Shown here: piece after piece, positions 22,485-29,851 of the stretch
Numbering within the stretch: position 1 is the stretch's first letter
How the letters are laid out: every line of letters starts with the position of its first letter
IMG/VR virus record: IMGVR_UViG_3300032326_001508
Span: 1 to 35,386 of that record
Direction: 5' to 3' (one strand)
DNA length: 35,386 bases
From: a virus
The notes under the pieces: generated by a model
What the model saw: only the letters and a program-made list of their open reading frames with translations
Databases searched by the model: none
What the model was told of the DNA's origin: nothing
Translations under genes and position numbers: made by a program

Positions 22485-24938
22485 TTAAATTGTTTTTTCG
22501 GTTTCTTCAACAAAATTAACACTTTTTTTAGTTTCTAGCAAGTTTAAATACAATTCACGTCTTTTTTCTGTAACAGCTTTGATTGAATAAGTATCTTTAA
22601 CAGTATTATATAAATTTTCACCTAATACACCAATTAATTCAGGATTCTTAATTAATTTTTTAATATACTTATACCAATCTTTATGGTTTTTATTTTTATC
22701 AATTAAAAATGCATTACCTGTTGGGTCAAATTGAGCTTCATCATGTTTTGAACCTTTTGTCATAGCATGTTTTAAATCAAGTTGATATGGTCCGAAATCT
22801 TGCGCAATTAATGCTTTTTTATGGAATCCAGCTTCAATAACTTTTAATTGAGACTTCATTTTATTAAATTGGTTATCAACTAAAGGAGCTAAAGATACAT
22901 CAAATAAATTATAATTACCAGCATATGTATTAATAGGTTTTGTCCAAACTCTTCTGTACGGTTCATTTTGAACATTACTATATTCACCTTCTTTAAATGT
23001 TAATAAGAAATCTCTATATTCATCACTAACAATTTTATAATCATCAGTGAATATTTTTTCATATTGATACCAGATACTCTCGTGAGGTTTAATTGGTCTT
23101 TGTTGTTTATTACCAGTTTTTGGGTCAATAAAAGTTATTGTACCCCTTAAATCATAACCACATAATACAAACTGAGTTTTATCTAATAAATCTTCTGATT
23201 TTAATTTACCAACAATACCAGTTAATAATTTTAAATCTTCAACGTGTGAATTACCAATCCACATAGGTTTACCATTTCTTCTAACATAAATAATATGATT
23301 CTGTACTTCAACACAATAAACATTACCTTTGTAGTATCTATTATATTGGTCTTCTGTTTTAATTAATGGTGTATTTTTATTATGTTTACTAACACTAGGG
23401 TGTTTAGTGAAATTAATAACTAAAGAATCATATTGTGATTTAACTACTCTACCTTCAATTTGATTATTTCTTTTACCTCTATTTGTTATTGTTGCTGAAA
23501 TACCAATTTTTAATGCAATTTCTTGTAGGTTGTCCGCTAATGAAGGTGAACAAGTAAATGCTCTAGTTCTAGCATATTTATTATTTTCAATATGACCATC
23601 ACCTTTAATGAACCAGTCTAAAAACATTGTTAATTGTCTTGGTGATAAATCTAATACTTCTTGGGGTATAAATTTATCATATGCACCACCAAAATTAGAT
23701 AAGTATTCCCATAATTGTTTATCAAAAACTCTAACTTGTTTTTTATCTTTTGTATAAGTTGGATTGAAACCCATTTTAATTAATAAGTCATACATGTATG
23801 ATAAATACCCATTATCTTTTGCTTGTGCAATACCTACTTGGTGTAAACCCTTTGTCTTGCTAGTCCAACCTTCAGCCATCCAAAAACCAAAAAATTCTAA
23901 CCAATTATCCATATTAATATATCTATCAGAACCATATTTTTCAGACAATCCATTATAACGTTTTTTAGAAATTAATCTATCAATATAATTATCATTTTCT
24001 TCTAGTTGAACATATTTGTTTAACATAGGTAAAACAAAATATTCTTCTTCTTTACCAGACCATGACGCATTTTTTTTAATATGGAAATTTTTACCGTGTA
24101 TTTTTTCTGATTGAATTAATTCTAAATTCATTTTTTTATGTGTTAATGATTTAGCAACCGAGGCATACATATTGTGGTTTGGTGTTACCTCATATTCAAC
24201 TAAACCATTTTTAGCACAATTCAATTGACCATCAAATGGTTCACATATATATCCAGTCGGTTTATGATATTCTAATTCGTTTGTCTTAGGATTTAATGTT
24301 GCAACAGTTTCAGTTTGGTCTAACATATCAAATCTTTTCCAACCATCACTAGTTAAGATTTCAGTATCTGGAGTCATACAAGCTCCTCCGAGCCATCCAA
24401 TTCTAACTCTTTCAGAAGGTTCTGGGTTTGGTGAGAATTGTTTGGCTTTACCATCAATAGCATTTGGTAATACATGAACATGCTTGTTGTATTTTGAAAT
24501 CTCATTAGCAAATAAAGGTGTTGTTGTTATTACATGCTCAGCTGATTTAATATTGTCCAATATTTTTTCATCAATCTTATAAGTTTTAATAATGTGATAA
24601 GCTGGATGGTGTGTCCCTGGTGACCAATAATCATCCAAATCCATAATAGTAACAATACCTAATTTCTTAGTTCTTTCTAAAACGTTTCTAACATTTTCAT
24701 AAGGACCGATTGTTCTATGATAATGGATAATATCATATTGTTTAAGATATTCATCATTATCCAATTGTGGTTCATAATCAATGTCAACTTTAAATTCATT
24801 AGGGTAAAATTCTTCTAATGACACATGTGGGTTTATACTTCTAAAATAGCCTTAACCTACCCCAGTACGGTCAGAAGGTACTACTAGTACCTTGATGATT
24901 TGACCACCTGGGGTATTTGTTTTAATAATTTGTTTCAT
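22485..24938 (-). CDS. GT4-like glycosyltransferase with an intein and an in-frame TAA codon
   Basis: The frame from ATG 24938 reads MKQIIKTNTPGG...KVLVVPSDRTGVG, then TAA (24854-24852), then GYFRSINPH...SLEEFYPNEF without a change of frame. A GTG at 24824 gives an open frame but falls inside the conserved N-terminal strand, so I prefer 24938. The exteins form a GT-B enzyme: DIIHYHRTIGPYENV, VRIGWLGG, then SHVEDLKLL, VSLAPLVDNQFNKMKSQLKV and EAGFHKKALIAQDFGPYQ as the donor site. The intein lies between GGA and SHV. Peptide plus the TAA would normally give a 28-aa stub, so expression needs bypass, readthrough or re-initiation, or the stop is a mutation or an assembly error. A repeated sigma70-like motif lies upstream. 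Confidence 0.7.
23250..24380 (-). mobile_element. LAGLIDADG (DOD) intein in the glycosyltransferase
   Basis: 377 residues from Cys149 to Asn525 of the downstream frame (numbered from GTG 24824). It starts CMTPDTEILTSDGWKRF (block A) and has YEVTPNHNMY (block B, T214/H217). Two endonuclease motifs are FFGFWMAEG (311-319) and MFLDWFIKGDG (400-410). The C-terminal blocks are VYCVEVQNHIIYVRRNG and PMWIGN, with Ser+1 of the extein. The penultimate residue is Gly, not the usual His, so splicing may use a noncanonical assisting residue. Insertion follows the glycine-rich WLGGA motif. The insertion point of inteins is usually a conserved active site, as here. Confidence 0.85.
24852..24915 (-). promoter_or_regulatory. 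GC-rich extended hairpin directly before an in-frame GGT-TAA-GGC
   Basis: Read as RNA, stem 1 is UACCCCAG/CUGGGGUA (24908-24915 with 24858-24865), stem 2 GGUCA/UGACC (24901-24905 with 24869-24873), and stem 3 AAGGUAC/GUACCUU (24887-24893 with 24875-24881) with a UAGUA loop. The 3' arm ends at GUA, followed by GGU, UAA, GGC. The stretch is much richer in G and C than the window average. No U-run follows, so it is not an intrinsic terminator. Function is inferred: recoding signal or leader regulation. Confidence 0.6.
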
Positions 24939-24959
24939 ATTTATTTATTATTTTAAATT

Positions 24960-24987
24960 AATATAATTAATAAACCAAAAAAGTCAA
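24960..24987 (-). promoter_or_regulatory. Sigma70-like promoter upstream of the glycosyltransferase
   Basis: Read on the minus strand: TTGACT (24982-24987), a 16-nt spacer with TTTTTTGGTTTATTAA, then TATATT (24960-24965). It shares TTGAC, TTTGGTT and ATTAAT with the promoter at 11939-11967. It lies directly behind the terminator at 24992-25021. Confidence 0.45.
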
Positions 24988-24991
24988 TAAA

Positions 24992-25021
24992 AAAAGGCTT
25001 ACAAATTAATGTAAGCCTTTT
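24992..25021 (-). terminator. Intrinsic terminator after the 203-aa gene
   Basis: Arms AAAAGGCTTACA and TGTAAGCCTTTT, 12 perfect base pairs with a 6-base loop. On the minus strand it is followed by a T-rich run, which makes it an end for the gene at 25044-25655. Confidence 0.85.
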
Positions 25022-25043
25022 CATGTATAAAACTTTAATTAGA

Positions 25044-25655
25044 TTAAATAGTTGTTTTTGGTTTTTTAGGTGATATTTTTCCTTCTTTAATTAATGTATT
25101 AATTGTTTTTTTAATAACACTTTCAGTTAAGTTTTTTGAATAGTCATTAAATAAGTATTCAACCAAAACATCTTTTATAATATCTTTTAATTCATTTTTA
25201 TTAATTGTAATTAAATCACTATTATGATTATAAGAATTAACAGTTTCATTAACCATTTTATTTGCTCTAGGTCTAGCAGCTGGTGCTGGCATAGGTTTTT
25301 CATCAAGTAAATCAGAAACATCTGATAAATTGAACGTATGTCCCATAGATACTTGAGGAATTGGTTGTTCAAGCATTATTTTTTTTATGTTTTCTGGTAA
25401 TCTAGAATTTAAGACATTTTGTTCATTATAACTAATACCTCTAGTAGGGTCTAAACCATAACTATTAGTTTGTGTAATATATTCAGAAGGCACTTGATTA
25501 GCATCTAAGTATGTATTTGTATCTTCTACTAATCTACTACCATCTATATTTCCTGTTTTATAATTACCATTTTCAGTAACTTGCATTATTTTTTTTGCAT
25601 TACCTAGTATATTTTTTAATTTATTAATATCTACTGGTTGTGGCATTCCTTCCAT
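25044..25655 (-). CDS. Hypothetical, probably virion or head-assembly protein
   Basis: 203 residues. The N-terminus (MEGMPQPVDINKLKNILGNA) and middle (SRLPENIKKIMLEQPIPQV, about 84-102) are followed by MGHTFNLSDVSDLLDEK and a proline/alanine-rich linker (PMPAPAARPRAN). A lysine-rich C-terminal helical part has NKNELKDIIKDVLVEYLFND and ESVIKKTINTLIKEGKI. I have a weak memory of the SRLPE...PIPQ and DVSDL pattern in T4-like phage structural or prohead proteins, without a firm name. It is the last gene before a strong terminator and shares a transcript with the 222-aa gene. Confidence 0.5.
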   Translation of the reverse strand: MEGMPQPVDINKLKNILGNAKKIMQVTENGNYKTGNIDGSRLVEDTNTYLDANQVPSEYITQTNSYGLDPTRGISYNEQNVLNSRLPENIKKIMLEQPIPQVSMGHTFNLSDVSDLLDEKPMPAPAARPRANKMVNETVNSYNHNSDLITINKNELKDIIKDVLVEYLFNDYSKNLTESVIKKTINTLIKEGKISPKKPKTTI

Positions 25656-25656
25656 A

Positions 25657-26325
25657 TTATATTTTATTTAATTCATCATTATTTAATTCATCATTATTTA
25701 CATCTACATTAGTATCGTTAGTTGTATTTGCTGATTGTTGTTGTCTTTGTTTTTCTATTTGTTGTCTTTGTATTTCTTTTTGTCTTAATTGTTTTTGTAG
25801 TGGTGTTTCACCTTTAGCTAATAATTCAGCTTCTTTTCTTTTTTGTTGTTTTTCTTTTGCTTTTATTGTTGCTAAAGCATATTTATAAGTACCAAATTGT
25901 GCGATATCAGATGTTTTTATCATCTTTTCATCACCATTAGGATTGAAGTCTTCCCAATCATCTGGTATTTCCATTATGGGTACTTTTGAAATCTTAATAC
26001 TTTTAATTCTATCAATTAAATATGTTTTACTTTTAAGTGGTGTACCAGCATTGTTATTTCTTTCATATATCCTAACCATGTCGTTTTTTCTTAAGCTTTT
26101 ACCTAAATGCGTTAAAACACCCCATCTATTTGTTATCACACCTTTTTTATCGTATTTTATTTCAACAAAATAACCAATGTAACTTTCTTTATTATAGTTT
26201 AATAATCTTTTTATTTGTTTTAGTATATTACTTCTTCCAGATAACCAAGTTTTAAAAATAGGCATATCAGTGGATTGTGTAATATCCTCTAATATAATTT
26301 CTTTTAATATTTTGTAAAGTTTCAT
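25657..26325 (-). CDS. Hypothetical protein with capsid-targeting-like N-terminus
   Basis: 222 residues. The first 14 residues (MKLYKILKEIILED) resemble a T4-type capsid-targeting peptide with (I/L)xE cut sites at E9 or E13. The core (YFVEIKYDKKGVITNRWGVL, SLRKNDMVRIYERN, KSKTYLIDRIKSIKIS) looks like a small beta-barrel domain, perhaps SH3- or WYL-like. The C-terminal third is a Lys/Gln/Glu-rich coiled coil (KEKQQKRKEAELL, LRQKEIQRQQIEKQRQQQ) and ends with a NNDELNNDEL repeat encoded by two 15-base copies. Function is unknown. The stop is 1 nt before the next ATG. Confidence 0.5.
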   Translation of the reverse strand: MKLYKILKEIILEDITQSTDMPIFKTWLSGRSNILKQIKRLLNYNKESYIGYFVEIKYDKKGVITNRWGVLTHLGKSLRKNDMVRIYERNNNAGTPLKSKTYLIDRIKSIKISKVPIMEIPDDWEDFNPNGDEKMIKTSDIAQFGTYKYALATIKAKEKQQKRKEAELLAKGETPLQKQLRQKEIQRQQIEKQRQQQSANTTNDTNVDVNNDELNNDELNKI

Positions 26326-26339
26326 TATAAATAAATATA

Positions 26340-28547
26340 TTATTTTATGGCAAAACTACCAGATTGTTTACTAGTATCTGGTTTTTTATACCAATTACCT
26401 TTTGATTCATCTATAAAATTAGACACACCAGTTAAATCTGGTTGATATTTATTATTCTTTTGACTTAATAAGTTTTTTCTACCAGAATCTGGTTTTGAAG
26501 TATTATCACCTCTATCAGTTAAGTTACCACCATTAATATTTATATGCGCTACAAGTGTATATTGAAATAAACTAGATAAATAATTACCATCATCAGTACT
26601 TTTACCTCTTTCATCATTGCTAGCTAGTGCATTTGGGTTTTTTAAACTATATATTTTTGTTTTATCATTTGGTTGAGAAGGATTTGGTTTATATAAATTA
26701 CTTAATAATCCAGAATTATTATTATTCCTAGAATTAATATCATCAATACTACCAATAGTTTTATAATTTTCAGTATCACCTAAATATAGTGTGTTATTTG
26801 ATGAATCACCTTTACCTTTTGAGTCTGTACCACTTAATGCATTTTTATGTGTTTTACCGTATAAATTAGGTGTTGTATCATTTTTAAAGTTAGTAATCGT
26901 TGTTAAATCAGGAAAATAAATATTAGTTTTAACACTTAATAAGTTTTCTCTACCGCTTTCATTTGGTGCAATTCCACCACCTTTTATATCAGTTTTACTA
27001 CCACCTTTTATATTGTAGTGAGCATCTAATATATAGTTATTAGCAGATGATAATGATGTCTTGTCATTTGTTGCTTTACCTTTATCATCACCATCAGCTA
27101 ATGTATTATTATTTTTTAAATTATAATAATTTGTGTCGTCTTGCGCATTATTTTTTGTTGTATTTGGTTTATATGTGTTTTTTAATAATCCAGAATTATT
27201 ATTATTTCTAGAATTAACATCATCGATACTACCAATAGTTTTATAATTTTCAGTGTCACCTAAATATATTGTATTATTTGATGAATCACCCTTACCTTTT
27301 GAATCAAGACCACTTAATGCATTTTTATGTGTTTTATTATAAACATCAGCAGTTGTGTCGCTTTTAAAATTTATTATAGTTGTTAAATCAGGAAAATAAA
27401 TATTTGTATTAGGACTTAATAAGTTTTTTCTACCTGAAGTTGATTTTAAAGGGTTCTCACCTCTATCTGTTAAACCACCACCTTTTATATTGTAATGTGC
27501 ATCTAATACATAATTATTGGTAAATGACAATGATGTAGAATCATCAGTTGCTTTACCATTTTCATCATTACCAGCTAATGCTCTTGAGTGTGCAATTGTA
27601 TACCAATCAGTTTTATTAGTTTTAAAATCAACTATAGTTGTTAAGTCAGGGAAAAAATAGTTATTTTTAACACTTAATAAGTTTTCTCTACCAGTTTCAG
27701 ATGGGTATTTTCCACCACCTTTTCTATCAGTTTTGCTACCACCTTTTATATCAAAATGAGCTTCTAATACAAAATCATTGGTAGATGATAATAATGTACT
27801 GTTTAAATTACCTTTACCATTATCTGGTGTTGTAGTATCTGATAATGCTCTTGTATGTTTTTCTTCATATGGTAATCCTTTATTAAATATATTTAATAAT
27901 AATGAAGCTATTCTACCTTTACCACCATTAACTGGGTTTCCGTTAATATCTAAACTACCACCACCATTGTTTTGGTCCAAGAATACACCAGTACCTTTAC
28001 CGTATACAGGTGTTGTGTTATCTGATAATGCTCTTGTATTTGTTACCGAATAAGGAGTAGCTGGTCCGTAAGACCATTGAGCAGTATTTAATTGAAATGC
28101 TCCTAATCTACCTACACCACCATTAATTGGATTTCCATTGATATCTAAACTACCACCACCATTACTAGTATCTAAATATTTACCAGTACCTTTACCATAA
28201 ATAGGTGTAGTATTGTCTGATAATGCTCTTGTATTTGTTACCGAATAAGGTGTAGCTGGTCCATAAGACCATTGAGCGGTATTTAATTGTATTGAACTTA
28301 ATCTACCTAAACCACCGTTGATTGGGTTTCCGTTAATATCTAAACTACCACCACCGTTATTAGTATCCAAGAATTTACCAGTACCTTTACCATAAATAGG
28401 TGTGGTATTATCTGATAATGCTCTTGTGTGTGTAGCGGAATAAACATTATTATTATTCAAAGGTGGTTTCCAATTCAAATTATAATAATTTGGATTAATT
28501 AGAGTTGTCCTTTGTATAACAGCTAATTGTTCTAGTTTAGTACTCAT
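26340..28547 (-). CDS. Repeat-rich virion protein (RALSD repeats, long form)
   Basis: 735 residues. It opens MSTKLEQLAVIQRTTLINPN and closes with KKPDTSKQSGSFAIK. Between lie nine copies of a module whose signature is [HN]-x-[RN]-[AT]-L-[SA]-[DGS] then, after several residues, GK[GAS], LD or similar, a GG-rich turn and GR. The first three modules are almost identical (RALSDNTTPIYGKGTG, GGGSLDINGNP, LNTAQWSYGPATPYS), with a 65-residue period. Later ones carry a second form with IKGG.KTD, SGRENLLS and FPDLTTI. Pairs of GIDDxNSRNNNNSGLL-type linkers (residues 439-455 and 599-615) are also duplicated. The paralogue downstream has a single module. Probably a long, beta-rich virion protein, not recognised further. 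Confidence 0.65.
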   Translation of the reverse strand: MSTKLEQLAVIQRTTLINPNYYNLNWKPPLNNNNVYSATHTRALSDNTTPIYGKGTGKFLDTNNGGGSLDINGNPINGGLGRLSSIQLNTAQWSYGPATPYSVTNTRALSDNTTPIYGKGTGKYLDTSNGGGSLDINGNPINGGVGRLGAFQLNTAQWSYGPATPYSVTNTRALSDNTTPVYGKGTGVFLDQNNGGGSLDINGNPVNGGKGRIASLLLNIFNKGLPYEEKHTRALSDTTTPDNGKGNLNSTLLSSTNDFVLEAHFDIKGGSKTDRKGGGKYPSETGRENLLSVKNNYFFPDLTTIVDFKTNKTDWYTIAHSRALAGNDENGKATDDSTSLSFTNNYVLDAHYNIKGGGLTDRGENPLKSTSGRKNLLSPNTNIYFPDLTTIINFKSDTTADVYNKTHKNALSGLDSKGKGDSSNNTIYLGDTENYKTIGSIDDVNSRNNNNSGLLKNTYKPNTTKNNAQDDTNYYNLKNNNTLADGDDKGKATNDKTSLSSANNYILDAHYNIKGGSKTDIKGGGIAPNESGRENLLSVKTNIYFPDLTTITNFKNDTTPNLYGKTHKNALSGTDSKGKGDSSNNTLYLGDTENYKTIGSIDDINSRNNNNSGLLSNLYKPNPSQPNDKTKIYSLKNPNALASNDERGKSTDDGNYLSSLFQYTLVAHININGGNLTDRGDNTSKPDSGRKNLLSQKNNKYQPDLTGVSNFIDESKGNWYKKPDTSKQSGSFAIK
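26388..28433 (-). repeat. Nine-module RALSD repeat array
   Basis: Modules start near residues 40, 105, 170, 231, 320, 407, 479, 568 and 638 of the 735-residue protein. The first three are near-identical at DNA level as well (for example 28370-28440, 28190-28240 and 28000-28050), so recent duplication is likely. The later ones vary more. Confidence 0.7.
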
Positions 28548-28558
28548 ATATTGATTTA

Positions 28559-28912
28559 TTAAGGAAATTTATATTGACCAAAATTTTGTGAAGTATCAGG
28601 TATTTTATAATTTTTAGTTGGTCCGTAACCCCATTTAGCTGTGTTTAATACAATAGCATTTTGTCTACCAGAACCATTTATTGATGGATTTCCATTAATA
28701 TCAAATTCACCACCAGCTTTATAATTTTCAGTATCTAAGAACTGACCAGTACCTTTACCATAGATAGGTGTTTTGTTATCAGCAAGTGCTCTTGTGTGTG
28801 TTGCTGAATATTCATTATTGCTATTAGTAAGTTTATAGTCATGATTATAAACATTTGGACCTAATAATTTAGCTCTTTGAGCCATAGCTGCTTCTTCTAA
28901 TTTGGTAGGCAT
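28559..28912 (-). CDS. Short paralogue of the RALSD-repeat protein
   Basis: 117 residues with one module: MPTKLEEAAMAQRAKLLGPN at the start, then HTRALADNKTPIYGKGTG, EFDINGNPSINGSGR, LNTAKWGYGP and PDTSQNFGQYKFP at the end. Both ends match those of the 735-residue protein, so the two differ mainly in how many modules they hold. Genes are 11 nt apart. A structural role in the virion is likely from position and composition; the family is unknown to me. Confidence 0.65.
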   Translation of the reverse strand: MPTKLEEAAMAQRAKLLGPNVYNHDYKLTNSNNEYSATHTRALADNKTPIYGKGTGQFLDTENYKAGGEFDINGNPSINGSGRQNAIVLNTAKWGYGPTKNYKIPDTSQNFGQYKFP

Positions 28913-28917
28913 ATTAA

Positions 28918-29319
28918 TTATATATTATTTTTATTGTTATTTGTTAAATATTCTATAAGATATTTAATCTCACTGATTTCAGTATTTAAAGATTCATTCA
29001 TCATACTATTATATACACTTCCAGTTAAATCTGAAGGTTTTGCTCCATTGTTTTTGTTATGTGTGTTTTTATGTGGGTTTTCGTCAGATACTGCTCTTTT
29101 ATTTTCATTTCTATTGTAAACTTCATTACTTTTCTGTTCTAACTGATTATTAATCCATTTTAAAACATATAAATCAGTTTCACTTTTGTTAGGTTTTTGG
29201 TTTAACCTAGTTTGTGTTGATGTTAAATTTGTATGTGTTACTCTTGGATTTTGAAAATAAGGTTTAACTATATCATCATTGATATCGAATTCAATATTTT
29301 TTATTTGAAGTCTTGACAT
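28918..29319 (-). CDS. Hypothetical protein with a RAVSD motif
   Basis: 133 residues. It begins MSRLQIKNIEFDINDDIVK, and NKRAVSDENPHKN (near residue 74-86) echoes the RALSD module of the next two genes. The end is a coiled-coil-like helix (TEISEIKYLIEYLTNN). It may anchor to or precede the repeat proteins in assembly. No firm function. It lies 2 nt from the upstream gene and 5 nt from the downstream one. Confidence 0.55.
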   Translation of the reverse strand: MSRLQIKNIEFDINDDIVKPYFQNPRVTHTNLTSTQTRLNQKPNKSETDLYVLKWINNQLEQKSNEVYNRNENKRAVSDENPHKNTHNKNNGAKPSDLTGSVYNSMMNESLNTEISEIKYLIEYLTNNNKNNI

Positions 29320-29321
29320 AA

Positions 29322-29789
29322 TTATTTGTTTAATTTATTTAATTTATCTTTAAATTCTTTAATTTCATCATCATTTAATCCATCAATCAATTTAAGTATT
29401 TTTTCAACATTAGATAGTGAATCTTTTGATACCAATTCATCAATATCATCTCTTTTAGATAATAATTCTTTAATAATATCTTTTAAACCTTCATTTTCAT
29501 TTAATGTTCTGATTATTGGATAACCTCTTAGATATAATTGCCACCAGTTTCTAGGGTTAGCATATAATGCTAATTTATCTGTTATTGTTGATAATCCTTT
29601 TGTGAAATATTCATTATCACCATATGATTTTGGTGTATTTGTAAATATTTGTGAATTATATCTTGGATTCACGTTTGTAACATCTAAATCAAAAAACTCA
29701 TCAATTTCTTTTTTATTCTTTATTTTCTTAGTAAATGGTTTTTTTTCAGATAATACCTTTTTCTTTAATATTTTGGAATTATTAGACAT
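29322..29789 (-). CDS. Hypothetical virion protein, first gene of the minus-strand cluster
   Basis: 155 residues from ATG 29789 (MSNNSKILKKKVLSEKK). A TTG at 29819 would add ten residues of hydrophobic sequence, but the ATG is preferred. The basic start is followed by FFDLDVTNVNPRYNS, DKLALYANPRNWWQLYLRGYP and a helical end (SNVEKILKLIDGL, IKEFKDKLNKLNK). No known family. It opens the cluster opposite the fibre gene and lies next to the mirrored promoter region. Confidence 0.5.
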   Translation of the reverse strand: MSNNSKILKKKVLSEKKPFTKKIKNKKEIDEFFDLDVTNVNPRYNSQIFTNTPKSYGDNEYFTKGLSTITDKLALYANPRNWWQLYLRGYPIIRTLNENEGLKDIIKELLSKRDDIDELVSKDSLSNVEKILKLIDGLNDDEIKEFKDKLNKLNK

Positions 29790-29798
29790 AAATATTCT

Positions 29799-29842
29799 TT
29801 TAATAATAAATATAAACAAACTATATAATATTTATTATTAAA
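29799..29842. repeat. Inverted repeat between divergent gene clusters
   Basis: TTTAATAATAAATAT (29799-29813) and its exact reverse complement (29828-29842) are 14 bases apart. Each direction leads into a late gene (29789 minus, 29852 plus) and so may hold a mirrored pair of late promoters; no T4 TATAAATA box is present in perfect form. Confidence 0.5.
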
Positions 29843-29851
29843 GTTAAAAAT

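Noticed and set aside
24852-24915. Intrinsic terminator reading of the GC-rich hairpin
   Set aside because: No run of U follows the stem in either direction, and the stem lies inside a conserved coding sequence.
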